Shown: positions 16,330 to 25,113, counted from the stretch's first letter. The stretch is DNA of 64,000 bases from Pseudomonas sivasensis (GCF_013778505.1 NZ_JAAOWU010000020.1:41451-105450), one strand, 5' to 3'. The notes: generated by a model from the letters alone, not told the origin. Numbers and translations are program-made.

Positions 16330-18456
16330 TTAGAACTTGGTTTGCACCGCCACTTCAAAGGTCCTCGGCGAACCGAGGTAGTAAGCCGGCGATACATGCG
16401 CAAACTCGGCATACACCTCATTGGTCAAGTTGCGCACCCGCCCAGTCACCGACGTGTGCGCATCCACGTTGTAGCGCAGGAACGTCCCGAACAGGGTGTA
16501 GGCAGGGACGGTCATCGTGTTGGCATTATCTGCGTACACCTCGGCGACATACCGCGCATCCACGCCGCCTTGCCAGTCCTCGGCGAAATCATAAGTCATC
16601 CACACATTCCCCACGCGCTTGGGCACGTTGGTCGGCGTATTGCCTTTACGCGAAACCACTGCGCCGCTGGCGATTTTCTCGTTGAACTCGTCGTACTCCG
16701 CATCCACCCAGGCGAAGTTGCCCTCTGCCAGAAGCTTTGGTGTGATGCGCAGCGAACTCGCCAACTCGATGCCCTTGGACGACTGCGCGCCGACCGGGAT
16801 GCTGGTGGTCGGGTCCTGTGGGTCGGTGACGGCAAAATCCTTGCGCTCAATCCTGTAGGCGGCCACGGTCGCCGAGCCACGCCCGTCCAAGTAGTCAAAC
16901 TTGCTGCCCACTTCCCACTGCTTGCCGGTCGAGACGTCGAACACCTGAGTGGTGGTAGTGGGCTGCTCGGCGGCGGTGCTGTATTGCACGTAGAAATTGG
17001 CTGAGGGGATGAACTGGTACGTCAGGCCCACGCGGCCTGTCACCGGCTCCCAACGGCGCTTGAAGTGCCGTGGGTTAGTAGCCGTGACAACGCGGTGGTT
17101 GGTCACATCCAGGTCGATGGCGTCGTAACGCAGGCCGCTGAGCAGCGAGAGTTTATCGGTTAGGCCCAGTCGGTTTTCCACGAACAGTGCTTTGGTGGTG
17201 ACTTCATTAGTCTTGTCCTTACCGAACTTTTCCTGGGTTCGCGGGATGTCGTAGAAGTGCCCGGGATTGAAGTCGTTTGGATCCACCGTGCTGTTACCCG
17301 GCATATTCCAGGGCGTGCTGGTGGTGCTGTTGACCTTGTACTCAAAGCCGCCGGACCAAGTGGTCGACAGGCCGAACAGGCTGTCGTCATGGCGCAGCTC
17401 GAACTGGTTGCCGTTCTGTTCGCCTTGATGGCGCACTTGGTAGGCTGTGGACCGGTTCACCGCGCTGTTATTGGTGGTGTACTGGTAGGTCTCCAGGTTG
17501 CGGTAGTCGCGCTGGCTGTCGAGGTGGTAGAGGGTGTTTTTCAGCGTGGTGCTGTCGTTGATCCGGTAGTCGATAATCGAGCGTGCCCACAGCGTGCGCT
17601 GTTCATAACGACCGTCTGCCACGTTGTAGTTGTTGAAGCGGTTGTGTGTGTCGATCTTCAGCTCGCCGGCCTTGGGGTTGAGCACCGGTGTACCCCAATA
17701 CGGGCTGTCTTCGTGTTCATCCTGATACTCCAGGGCCAGGGTGTGTGACAGGTCGGGAGTGAGGTCACTGAGCAGGGAAAACGCCAGGCTCCAGGCATCG
17801 CGCTGAGCGCGGTCGATGTAGCTGTGATTGGTATTGCGGCTGACATCCAGGCGCGCATAGTGCTGCACCTCGGCATCCGTTTCGGTCAACGCTTGGTTCA
17901 CGCCAAAAGCCATGCCGGCCGTGTCGTAGCTGCCATAGGTCAGTTGGCCTTCGGCGGCTTGGTCCTCACGGGTCGCCAACTTGGTGACGTAGTTCAGTGA
18001 GCCGCCCACGGAGCCAGCGCCGTTGATCAAGGAGGAGGGGCCGCCGACCAGTTCCACCCGGTCATAGATCCACGCATCCACGGGACGCGCCAGGCCGGTG
18101 GCGACGTTGATCCCATTGAACATTTGGGTGATCTGGCTGCTGGTAAATCCACGATAAGACACAAATCCACCGAAACCCGGCGGTGCGCTGGCGTTGACGC
18201 CGGGCAGGGTGTTGGCTGCATCGCGGAAGGTCTTGGCGCCATGACGCTCGATATCGTTGCGATTGGCTATGGCCACCGACGCCGGGGTTTCCCGCACGCT
18301 CAATCCCAAGCGCGAAGCCACGCCGCTGGACTGATCCAGGGACAGGCCAGGCTCGGCAGTTGATTCTCCATCAATGGTGGTCGGGGCCAGCTCAATGGCC
18401 CAGGCGCAGACAGGCAGGCAGCCGAACAGGCCCGCCAACAGGGGTAAATGTTTCAT
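16330..18456 (-). CDS. TonB-dependent outer-membrane receptor (no signalling domain)
   Basis: A 708-residue TonB-dependent transporter. A signal peptide (MKHLPLLAGLFGCLPVCAWA) is followed by the plug: RETPASVAIANRNDIERHGA, LPGVNASAPPGFGGFVSYRGF and VELVGGPSSLINGAGSVGGSLNYVTK. The beta-barrel ends in a Phe (FEVAVQTKF), as outer-membrane proteins do. There is no N-terminal STN domain, so it is a plain transporter. The upstream gene encodes a DUF2946 protein, a family often found beside metal, especially copper, TonB receptors such as OprC, so a metal or metallophore substrate is possible; siderophore transport is the alternative. The ATG at 18456 fits the signal peptide; AGGA lies 8 bases upstream. 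Confidence 0.88.
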   Translation of the reverse strand: MKHLPLLAGLFGCLPVCAWAIELAPTTIDGESTAEPGLSLDQSSGVASRLGLSVRETPASVAIANRNDIERHGAKTFRDAANTLPGVNASAPPGFGGFVSYRGFTSSQITQMFNGINVATGLARPVDAWIYDRVELVGGPSSLINGAGSVGGSLNYVTKLATREDQAAEGQLTYGSYDTAGMAFGVNQALTETDAEVQHYARLDVSRNTNHSYIDRAQRDAWSLAFSLLSDLTPDLSHTLALEYQDEHEDSPYWGTPVLNPKAGELKIDTHNRFNNYNVADGRYEQRTLWARSIIDYRINDSTTLKNTLYHLDSQRDYRNLETYQYTTNNSAVNRSTAYQVRHQGEQNGNQFELRHDDSLFGLSTTWSGGFEYKVNSTTSTPWNMPGNSTVDPNDFNPGHFYDIPRTQEKFGKDKTNEVTTKALFVENRLGLTDKLSLLSGLRYDAIDLDVTNHRVVTATNPRHFKRRWEPVTGRVGLTYQFIPSANFYVQYSTAAEQPTTTTQVFDVSTGKQWEVGSKFDYLDGRGSATVAAYRIERKDFAVTDPQDPTTSIPVGAQSSKGIELASSLRITPKLLAEGNFAWVDAEYDEFNEKIASGAVVSRKGNTPTNVPKRVGNVWMTYDFAEDWQGGVDARYVAEVYADNANTMTVPAYTLFGTFLRYNVDAHTSVTGRVRNLTNEVYAEFAHVSPAYYLGSPRTFEVAVQTKF

Positions 18457-18551
18457 AGTTGAATCCTGAAAAACTTGGCTTGAAAGCAATGCACAGCCGT
18501 CCGTATCTCCTTGGAAAAACGGTGGCCGGTGCAGATCGGAAAGCGAAGGGA

Positions 18552-18941
18552 TCAGGCGAAGGCAGGAGGCGCGCGCGGGTTAGCCGCGGGCCAGGTGAAG
18601 CGAGCAGGGATGTCGGCGGCCAGCACAATGGCCGGCGGTGGCGCATGGGGTTGCGGCAACACCGCCACATTCAGGCTGGAACTGAGCGCCGGTCCCATCC
18701 CGCCGGAGGAGCACAGCGGACAACCAAACGCCTTGGACAGCGTGGGCAGGTTCTCATCGGTGGAGTTGGACGGCTGGGGCGCCTGGGTACGCGGGTCCAC
18801 GGTACAGAACTGACCGCCGATGCCATTGAGCTGCATCCCCACCATCTGCCCATGACCAATACTGCAGACGAACACATTGAACAGGACGCAGCAATACAGC
18901 ATCCAGGCAATGAGCGAGCGGTCGGCACGGGCGAATTTCAT
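18552..18941 (-). CDS. DUF2946 family protein
   Basis: A protein of about 129 residues with one N-terminal hydrophobic helix (SLIAWMLYCCVLFNVFVCSIGHGQM), then a small domain with FGCPLCSSGG, the Cys-pair motif of DUF2946, and a Pro-rich C terminus. It is probably membrane-anchored, with the Cys/Met/His-rich part outside the cytoplasm. It lies upstream of and on the same strand as the TonB receptor (95-base gap), an arrangement seen repeatedly for this family; a role in metal (copper) handling is inferred. The start is uncertain: 18941 gives the best-looking N terminus, but an in-frame ATG at 18983 is possible and no strong ribosome site is seen. Confidence 0.75.
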   Translation of the reverse strand: MKFARADRSLIAWMLYCCVLFNVFVCSIGHGQMVGMQLNGIGGQFCTVDPRTQAPQPSNSTDENLPTLSKAFGCPLCSSGGMGPALSSSLNVAVLPQPHAPPPAIVLAADIPARFTWPAANPRAPPAFA

Positions 18942-19032
18942 GGGGCGGCACTTTAGCATCAGCTGCCGACGAAATGCCTGCAAAAAATCTCTGGGCGACT
19001 ATCCTGTTTCGCACCTTTAAGGAGAGCCAGCC

Positions 19033-19470
19033 ATGAGCTTTGTCATCGCGCGGTGGATTGTCGGCATTTTTACCTGCATCAGCATGGTCCACCTGTACTG
19101 GGCGGCGGGAGGCAAACTCGGCAGCCTCGCCGCCATCCCCCAACTCCCCGGCGAATTCGCCAGCGGGCCACGCCCGGCGTTTAAACCGTCGGCATTGGGC
19201 ACTTTTCTGGTGGCGATGGGGCTGGTGGCGATTGCGCTGCTCGTGTGTCTTCGGGCTGGGCTTTATTTCTCGCCAGTGTCCCATGGGGCATTGCAGTGGG
19301 GGATCAGCGCGATTGCCTTGGTGATGTTTGCCAGGGCGATTGGGGACTCGGAGTTGGTCGGGTTTTTCAAGAAAGTCAGTGGGTCGCGGTTTGCGAGTAT
19401 GGACACCTGGTTTTATTCGCCTTTGTGCCTGGCGTTGGGGGTAGGGTTGTTGGTGGTGGCGTGGGGGTGA
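19033..19470 (+). CDS. DUF3995 family membrane protein
   Basis: A 145-residue integral membrane protein with four predicted helices: WIVGIFTCISMVHLYWAAGG, ALGTFLVAMGLVAIALLVCL, ALQWGISAIALVMFARAIG and FYSPLCLALGVGLLVVAW. The HLYWAAGG motif in the first helix and the FYSPLCLALG segment identify DUF3995, a family of unknown function. TAAGGAGAG is a strong ribosome site before the ATG. It diverges from the DUF2946 gene across 91 bases. Whether it takes part in metal handling is unknown. Confidence 0.8.
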   Translation: MSFVIARWIVGIFTCISMVHLYWAAGGKLGSLAAIPQLPGEFASGPRPAFKPSALGTFLVAMGLVAIALLVCLRAGLYFSPVSHGALQWGISAIALVMFARAIGDSELVGFFKKVSGSRFASMDTWFYSPLCLALGVGLLVVAWG

Positions 19471-19677
19471 TGGACGGATCGCTTTTTTCAGATCCCTGGA
19501 TCATGACTGGATGAAGTACCAGTTTTGAACCAGAGGAATTCGTGGGAGCCCACCCATGTCCTGGCAGAGGGCTACACAAAAAAGCGGTCCAACTGATTGC
19601 ATCAGTACACGGGGAAAACTTTCTCAGATAAAAACCGATCTCATTCTTGCCCGATTTGCGGACATGGCCGTCATGGT

Positions 19678-19694
19678 TAATAGAACTTCTATTA
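19678..19694. promoter_or_regulatory. Perfect 17-base palindrome ahead of a receptor gene
   Basis: TAATAGA-ACT-TCTATTA ends 13 bases before the ATG of the TonB receptor at 19708, just upstream of its AGGA ribosome site. It could be an operator or an mRNA hairpin influencing translation. It does not match the Fur consensus well. The rest of the 237-base gap shows no gene. Confidence 0.45.
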
Positions 19695-19707
19695 CGCAGG
19701 ATTTCCC

Positions 19708-22209
19708 ATGTCGCGCCTCGCTCGTCCCTTGCATCCACTGGCTCTGTCAGTGGCGATGGCTTTTGCCGCAGTGCCGTTGCTGAATGTCCAATCCGCCTTT
19801 GCCGAAGAAAGCAGCCGCGCTGTGCGTAGCTTCCAGATCCCGGCCGGTGACTTGAGCCAGGCCCTCAATAGCCTGGCCGAGCAGGCGGGGCTGGTGTTGG
19901 CCTTTGATGCAAGCTTGACTCGGGGCAAGCGTAGCAATGGCTTGAGCGGGCAATACGACACCGATGTGGCCCTGAACCAACTGCTTGCCGGCAACGGCCT
20001 GCAAGCCTTGAAGATTTCCGCCGACCGCTACCGCCTGGAAGCTATCCCGGATAACGGCGGCGCCATGGAGTTGCAGCCCACCACCATCAGCGCTGCCTAC
20101 CAGGCTGAAAGCCCCACTGGACCAGTGTCCGGCTATGTGGCCACGCGCAGCCTGTCGGGAACCAAGACCGACACCGCGCTGATTGAAACCCCGCAGTCGA
20201 TCTCCATCGTGACCAGAGACCAGATGCGTGCGCAGAACGCCGAGAGCCTCAACCAGATCCTGCGCTACAGCGCCGCCGTGGTCCCGGAAACCCGTGGCGC
20301 TACCGCCTCGCGTCTGGACCAATTGACCATCCGCGGATTTGCTCCGGCCACCTACCTTGATGGCCTGCGGATGCCATCGAGTCGTGATGCCTTGCCGCAA
20401 AAAGACGCCTTCGACCTGGAGCGTGTTGAAGTGCTGCGCGGTCCGGCGTCGGTGCTCTACGGTCAGGGCACACCGAGCGGGGTAATCAACATGGTCACCA
20501 AGCGCCCGCTGGACACGCCGTTTCATGAAGTGGGCGTCGAATACGGCACCTTCGACAAGAAACGCACCACCTTCGATTTGAGCGGGCCGATAGACGATCA
20601 GGGCGTGTACTCCTACCGTGTTGCCGGACTTTTCGACGATGCCGATGGTCAGGTTGAACACACCGAGACCCGCCGCCAGTCGCTGTCGACCGCGTTCACC
20701 TGGCGCCCGGACGATGCCACGTCGCTGACGCTGCTCGGGCATTTTCAAAAGGACCCCAAGGGCGCGTCCTACGGATCAGTCCCCGCCTGGGGCTCGGTAT
20801 TGCACAGTCCAACCGGGCGCAGCATTGATGTGGATTTCTACGACGGTGAAAAGAACTTTGAGAAGAGCGACCGCGAGTATTACTCCATCGGCTACGCCTT
20901 CGAACATCACTTCGATGACGTGTGGACCGTACGCCAAAACGCGCGTTACCTGCGCAGTGAAGGCCAATACCGTAGCCTCTACAGCAACTACCTGCTGACG
21001 GATTATCGGACTATCCGCCGTTCGACTATCGCCACTGATGTGGACATGGACGCTTATACCCTCGACAACCAGGTCCAGGCCAAATTCGACACGGGCCCGT
21101 TGCAGCACACCTTGCTGATGGGGCTCGATTATCAGAACACCAGCACCGACACCCTGTCCGGCTCAGGCACCTACACTGCCGGGCCAACCCTGGATATTTT
21201 CAACCCGGTCTACGGCGCAGCCGTTGCGGTACCGGCGTACACCACCGACGGCACGTCGCGTAGCGAACAGACCGGCGTCTACCTGCAAGAGCAGATGAAG
21301 TGGGATAAGTGGGTGTTGCTGCTGGGTGGTCGTTATGACTGGGCCAGCACCGAGAGCAGCACCAAAACTCTTCGCACGGGCGTCAAGAGTCAATCCTCGC
21401 TGGACAGCAAGGCCTTCACCGGTCGTGTCGGCCTGGTCTATCTCTTCGATAATGGCTTGGCGCCGTATGCCAGCTATTCGGAATCCTTCAACCCGCAGTC
21501 GGGCACCGGGTATGGCGGCTCGGTGTTCAAGCCGACCGAAGGTAAACAGTATGAAATCGGCATCAAATACCAGCCGCCGGGCAGTAACAGCTTTATCACG
21601 GCGGCGATATTTGACCTGCGCCAGAGCAACGTACTGACGACCGATCCGGACCCGACGCACCTGTGCGGTACCGGTCGTTGCCAGAGCCAGGACGGCGAAG
21701 TGCAATCCCGTGGTTTTGAGTTGGAAGGCAAGGCCAGCCTCAATGACAACTTGGACATCACTGCGGCGTACGCGTACCTGGATAACCGCATCAGCAAGTC
21801 CAACAATACCGTGCGCTATGCACCCATCAGCGACATCGGCGTAGGCCCGGCAATCAACGCAGAGGGCACCACCACTTACGCGGTTCCGCGTCACACCGCC
21901 TCGGCGTGGGCGGACTACACCTTCCATGACGGCAACCTCAAGGGTTTTGGTGCCGGCGCCGGTGCGCGTTATGTCGGCTCTTCGTGGGGCGATACGGCTA
22001 ACACCCTGAAAGTACCGGGCTACACCTTGTTCGATGCGGCGGTGCACTACGACATCAAGAACATCGTCAACCTCAAGGACAACCTGCGCCTGGCGCTGAA
22101 CGCTACCAACCTGGCGAATAAAGAGTATGTCGCGTCGTGCTATTCCTACTCGTGGTGCTGGTATGGCTCGCAGCGCACGGTGCAGGCGAGTGCGACTTAT
22201 CAGTGGTGA
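19708..22209 (+). CDS. TonB-dependent siderophore receptor with STN signalling domain (FhuA/FoxA/FiuA-like)
   Basis: An 833-residue outer-membrane receptor. After the signal peptide (ending SAFA) comes an STN domain at about residues 40-115 (FQIPAGDLSQALNSLAEQAGL, LSGQYDTDVALNQLLAGNGL), used by receptors that signal to an anti-sigma factor. The plug has ETPQSISIVTRDQM, TIRGFAPATYLDGLRMP and VEVLRGPASVLYGQGTPSGVINMVTKRP. The C-terminal SCYSYSWCWYGSQRTVQASATYQW-type ending, with paired Cys and an aromatic terminus, is typical of hydroxamate (ferrichrome/ferrioxamine) receptors. No sigma or FecR gene is adjacent, so any signalling partner is elsewhere. The exact ferric siderophore is inferred only to class. 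Confidence 0.88.
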   Translation: MSRLARPLHPLALSVAMAFAAVPLLNVQSAFAEESSRAVRSFQIPAGDLSQALNSLAEQAGLVLAFDASLTRGKRSNGLSGQYDTDVALNQLLAGNGLQALKISADRYRLEAIPDNGGAMELQPTTISAAYQAESPTGPVSGYVATRSLSGTKTDTALIETPQSISIVTRDQMRAQNAESLNQILRYSAAVVPETRGATASRLDQLTIRGFAPATYLDGLRMPSSRDALPQKDAFDLERVEVLRGPASVLYGQGTPSGVINMVTKRPLDTPFHEVGVEYGTFDKKRTTFDLSGPIDDQGVYSYRVAGLFDDADGQVEHTETRRQSLSTAFTWRPDDATSLTLLGHFQKDPKGASYGSVPAWGSVLHSPTGRSIDVDFYDGEKNFEKSDREYYSIGYAFEHHFDDVWTVRQNARYLRSEGQYRSLYSNYLLTDYRTIRRSTIATDVDMDAYTLDNQVQAKFDTGPLQHTLLMGLDYQNTSTDTLSGSGTYTAGPTLDIFNPVYGAAVAVPAYTTDGTSRSEQTGVYLQEQMKWDKWVLLLGGRYDWASTESSTKTLRTGVKSQSSLDSKAFTGRVGLVYLFDNGLAPYASYSESFNPQSGTGYGGSVFKPTEGKQYEIGIKYQPPGSNSFITAAIFDLRQSNVLTTDPDPTHLCGTGRCQSQDGEVQSRGFELEGKASLNDNLDITAAYAYLDNRISKSNNTVRYAPISDIGVGPAINAEGTTTYAVPRHTASAWADYTFHDGNLKGFGAGAGARYVGSSWGDTANTLKVPGYTLFDAAVHYDIKNIVNLKDNLRLALNATNLANKEYVASCYSYSWCWYGSQRTVQASATYQW

Positions 22210-22350
22210 CTGCCTGCGACGTTGTATGGGTGAACGCTGTGTGGCGAGCGTACTCGCCAACAACCCGTTCACTCGATAAGGCAATTTAATGGCCCCTTTG
22301 TAACAAAATTCTCGCCAGAATCGCTTTTATTTTCAGGTGGTTAGGCGGGG

Positions 22351-22686
22351 ATGAAGATGCGCAATGTTGGAATCATGCTGATCGCCTGCTCCCTGGCAGG
22401 GGGCGCGGCTGTCGTGCAGGCACGGGAGCTGCGCGAGGGTGACAAGTACATGTGCAGTTGGGGCGCTGGCACCGCTGCCAGGGCCCAGGAACTCAAGCTG
22501 TCGGGGGTGTCGTTGTACGCCGCTCGGCAGAAGATCCAGACCCTCAAGTTCAACAAATCCTGGATGCGCATGATGGCCATGGGCATCACCGAACAGACCT
22601 ACGACAGCCGTTCACGCCTCAAGCCGGAGGCGATCCGCCAAAGCTTCTACCAGGATTGCGTACGCTACAAAGTGGCGCGTAAATAG
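22351..22686 (+). CDS. Small exported protein of unknown function
   Basis: A 111-residue protein with a signal peptide (MKMRNVGIMLIACSLAGGAAVVQA) and a mature, basic domain carrying two cysteines (KYMCSWGAG, YQDCVRYK), which could form a disulfide in the periplasm. The middle reads AARAQELKLSGVSLYAARQKIQTLKFNKSW. I do not recognise a named family. A GGCGGGG stretch precedes the ATG; a second ATG six bases later is possible. It stands alone after the receptor gene. Confidence 0.7.
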   Translation: MKMRNVGIMLIACSLAGGAAVVQARELREGDKYMCSWGAGTAARAQELKLSGVSLYAARQKIQTLKFNKSWMRMMAMGITEQTYDSRSRLKPEAIRQSFYQDCVRYKVARK

Positions 22687-22781
22687 GCCTCGGCCACCAG
22701 CACTCGGCTTACAAAACCATCCCAACCCCTGGCTTCTCATTTGTCTACAATTGCGCCTTTATCCAAGGACGGGGCGCCAGT

Positions 22782-23225
22782 ATGCAAACCACTATCCGGG
22801 TAGCGACGCAGGACGATGTCGCCACGCTCTTCGCCATCCGTACGTCTGTGGTGCAAAACCATTTGAGCGTTGCGCAGATGGCCGACCTGGGCATTACGCC
22901 CCAAGTTCTGGCCGAGAGCATTCGTGACGCGTCCTGTGCATGGATCGCTGAGGTAGACGGTCAACCTGCAGCCTTTGCGATGGTCGACCTGGCCGAATGC
23001 GAAGTGTTTGCGATGTTCGTACTGCCGACTCACGAGCGTCTCGGCCTCGGTCGGAAACTGATGGCTGTTGCCGAAGCCGTGTTGTTTGAACACCACACCA
23101 CACTGTTTCTGATCACCGACGGGCGTGACCACATTCGTGCAAACGGTTTTTACCAACGCCTGGGCTGGTCGAAAGTAGGGCAGGTTGAGTGTGACGACGT
23201 GCGCTACGAAAAAAACAGGGTGTAA
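22782..23225 (+). CDS. GNAT-family N-acetyltransferase
   Basis: A 147-residue single-domain acetyltransferase. It starts IRVATQDDVATLFAIR, as in many GNAT proteins, and has the acetyl-CoA loop VLPTHERLGLGRKLMAVAE (a motif A variant of Q/RxxGxG/A) and a motif B-like segment DHIRANGFYQRLGW. It transfers an acetyl group from acetyl-CoA to an unknown amine in the cytosol. It is monocistronic; the small RNA candidate at 23441 lies downstream. Confidence 0.85.
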   Translation: MQTTIRVATQDDVATLFAIRTSVVQNHLSVAQMADLGITPQVLAESIRDASCAWIAEVDGQPAAFAMVDLAECEVFAMFVLPTHERLGLGRKLMAVAEAVLFEHHTTLFLITDGRDHIRANGFYQRLGWSKVGQVECDDVRYEKNRV

Positions 23226-23405
23226 TCACGCGTGGACCCATCGAAGGATGCGTCGTTATTTTTATTAATAACCCTTTTTTATAAGTGGAAATATACCCGG
23301 TAGTTGCACCAAAAAGTGGCACTTGTATCCGTCACTACCCTAAAAAACATGTGGTTATTGAAGGACTTACAACACTTCCAATCCGACGAAAGGATTGAAA
23401 TAGTC

Positions 23406-23434
23406 TTGTTACACGTTTTTACAGTCGTTACTAT
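23406..23434 (+). promoter_or_regulatory. Sigma-70 promoter of a candidate small RNA
   Basis: TTGTTA (23406-23411) and TACTAT (23429-23434) are separated by 17 bases. The predicted start is near 23441. No open frame follows; an intrinsic terminator lies about 35-65 bases downstream. Confidence 0.55.
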
Positions 23435-23440
23435 AGCCGG

Positions 23441-23508
23441 GCGTTCACCTCCCACGGTTTATGCATTTTTAAATCCCAAGTTTCCATCAGCTACTTGGGA
23501 TTTTTTTT
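23441..23508 (+). ncRNA. Candidate small RNA, about 68 nt
   Basis: A good promoter (23406-23434) and a strong intrinsic terminator (23472-23508) bracket this short stretch between the acetyltransferase gene and the convergent diguanylate cyclase gene. The 5' part contains CACCTCCCAC, complementary to Shine-Dalgarno sequences, and the middle has the U/A-rich ATTTTTAAAT, the kind of site Hfq binds. No coding frame fits. I do not recognise a known family. The remainder of the 304-base gap (23226-23440) is AT-rich with a small CAATCC/GGATTG hairpin. Confidence 0.45.
23472..23508 (+). terminator. Intrinsic terminator
   Basis: AATCCCAAGT (23472-23481) pairs perfectly with ACTTGGGATT (23493-23502) around an 11-base loop, followed by a run of T to 23508. 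On the minus strand the U-run would be only three bases, so it acts on plus-strand transcripts. Confidence 0.85.
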
Positions 23509-23529
23509 GCCCGCGATTTGACCTCCGCG

Positions 23530-24474
23530 TCAAACTTCACCCTCGGCAAACTCCGCGCGCATCCGTCCATTGCGTTTGGCCTGGTAGAGCAATTTATCGA
23601 CACCCTCGACAAATTCCAGCATCGGACTATCTGGTGTGACGATACGTGTACCGACGCCCAGGCTCATGGTCAGCAGGTTCGACACCGCCGAAAAACCATG
23701 CTCGATCTGCTGCTGGCAGATCAGGTGCAGGCAACGTCGTGCTACCTGTTTGGCCGACGCCGCGTCGGTTTCCGGTAGTAGCCATACAAACTCTTCACCG
23801 CCGATCCGCGCGATGAAATCCCGTGGCCGGTTGGCTGCCAGCGACAGGGTACGTGCGACCTGGCGCAAGCATTCGTCGCCCTTGATATGGCCGTAGTGAT
23901 CGTTGTACTGCTTGAAAAAATCGATATCCAGGATGATCAACGACAGCGGCAACTGGCTGCGCTGGGCGCTGGCCCATTCGCGCTCAAGCACGGTGTCGAA
24001 CATGCGTCGGTTGGCGATGCCGGTCAGGCCGTCCTGGTAGGAATATTCCTCAAGTTGCTTTTGCAGGCGTACCAAGTGCTCTTCGGTTTTCTTGCGTTCG
24101 CTGATATCGAACATAAAGCCGATCAGGGCTTCGACCTCGCCGTCCTTGCGCACCACGTGCACCACGTCACGAATCCACACGTAGTCGCCGTTGACCGTCA
24201 GTGCCCGGTAATCCGCCTCGTGGTCCACGCCGGCGCGGGACTGCGACACACAGAAATTCACCACGTATTCACGGTCATCCGGGTGCATGCGCTCGACCCA
24301 GTCGTCCACGCTGACCCAGCTCTGCGGGGTCCAGCCCAGCAATGTTTCGATCTGCGGGCCGATGTAGCTGAACGTCATGGTTTGCCAATCGATACGCCAG
24401 GGGATGGCTTTGGTCGACTCCAACAGCGTTCGGTACACGTCACTGTCGGGCTGGCTTGGGTGATCGATGCTCAT
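23530..24474 (-). CDS. Diguanylate cyclase with PAS sensor domain
   Basis: A 314-residue soluble protein. An N-terminal PAS/PAC domain (about residues 12-130: IPWRIDWQTMTFSYIGPQIE, GWTPQSWVSVDDWVERMHPDD, VWIRDVVHVV) is linked by a short coiled helix (HLVRLQKQLEEYSYQDGLTG) to a GGDEF domain. The active site GGEEF is intact, and RPRD lies exactly five residues before it: the RxxD inhibitory site for product feedback. It should make cyclic di-GMP from GTP in response to a cytosolic signal. No transmembrane part. It is the single gene on this strand here. Confidence 0.93.
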   Translation of the reverse strand: MSIDHPSQPDSDVYRTLLESTKAIPWRIDWQTMTFSYIGPQIETLLGWTPQSWVSVDDWVERMHPDDREYVVNFCVSQSRAGVDHEADYRALTVNGDYVWIRDVVHVVRKDGEVEALIGFMFDISERKKTEEHLVRLQKQLEEYSYQDGLTGIANRRMFDTVLEREWASAQRSQLPLSLIILDIDFFKQYNDHYGHIKGDECLRQVARTLSLAANRPRDFIARIGGEEFVWLLPETDAASAKQVARRCLHLICQQQIEHGFSAVSNLLTMSLGVGTRIVTPDSPMLEFVEGVDKLLYQAKRNGRMRAEFAEGEV

Positions 24475-24750
24475 GGGAGTGCTCGGGGATGATGGCGAAT
24501 AGCCAAGAGCCTCTTTTGATCGTCGCTTGGAGTCAAGCGTAAGCCGAGGCAGCAGACGAGAGGTCGTGAAGGAGGCTTTTTGGCGCGGGTGTTTCGGCGT
24601 TTTCGCTACAAATAGACGCTGGATTTTTGAACACTGACAGTACCGTTGGTGCAGGCAGCCGCTGCCGCGTTCGTCAAATCCTTTGTCGAACGGCAGAGAG
24701 CAAATGGCTTGGTGATACGAGGGGTGTTGGCCAGCGACCAGAGCGCCGAT
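24475..24750. other. 276-base gap without a supported gene
   Basis: No convincing gene is present. A short minus-strand frame that overlaps the Nudix gene has composition unlike its neighbours and is not called. No clear terminator or operator is seen. Confidence 0.4.
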
Positions 24751-25113
24751 TTACAGGCGGCGTAGAAAGGATTTGACGATGTGTTTGGTGGCGTCGGTGG
24801 TGTCCAACTGGTCGAGCGCGCCATAAGCGTGCCACTGGCAGTCGACAATCTCGTTACAGGGTCGCGCGTCCGCGATGTTCACCACTGACGCTTCGAACAC
24901 ATGATGCAGCGTGTCGCGGGCTTTGAGTTCCTGCAGATAGAGTAGGCCGTCCACGTTCAATCCGGTTTCTTCTTCCAGCTCGCGTTCGGCGGCGCCCACC
25001 GGGCGTTCGTCGCGCTCGACCTTGCCACCCGGCAACGCCCATTTTGATCTGGCCTTGCGCACGAAGAGGATATGCCCCTCGTGTTCGCAAATGACCGTTG
25101 CCCTGATTTTCAT
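24751..25113 (-). CDS. Nudix hydrolase
   Basis: A 120-residue Nudix protein with a complete Nudix box: GGKVERDERPVGAAERELEEE then TGL, fitting G-x5-E-x7-REU-x-EE-x-GU. These enzymes cleave nucleoside diphosphates linked to another moiety, using Mg bound by the REUxEE glutamates. Start MKIRATVICEHEGHILFVRKARSKWALPGG is typical of MutT-like housecleaning types. The C-terminal part has TTDATKHIVKSFLRRL. Substrate unknown. It diverges from the oxidoreductase gene at 25240 across 126 bases. Confidence 0.9.
   Translation of the reverse strand: MKIRATVICEHEGHILFVRKARSKWALPGGKVERDERPVGAAERELEEETGLNVDGLLYLQELKARDTLHHVFEASVVNIADARPCNEIVDCQWHAYGALDQLDTTDATKHIVKSFLRRL

Noticed and set aside
19613..19641. 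ECF-type promoter (GGAAAA...CGATCT) upstream of the receptor at 19708
   Set aside because: The -35-like part is present but the -10-like part is weak and the distance to the gene is uncertain; could be chance.
24606..24848. 80-codon minus-strand frame next to the Nudix gene
   Set aside because: Overlaps the Nudix coding end in another frame and has Ser/Thr/Asn-rich composition with no family resemblance.
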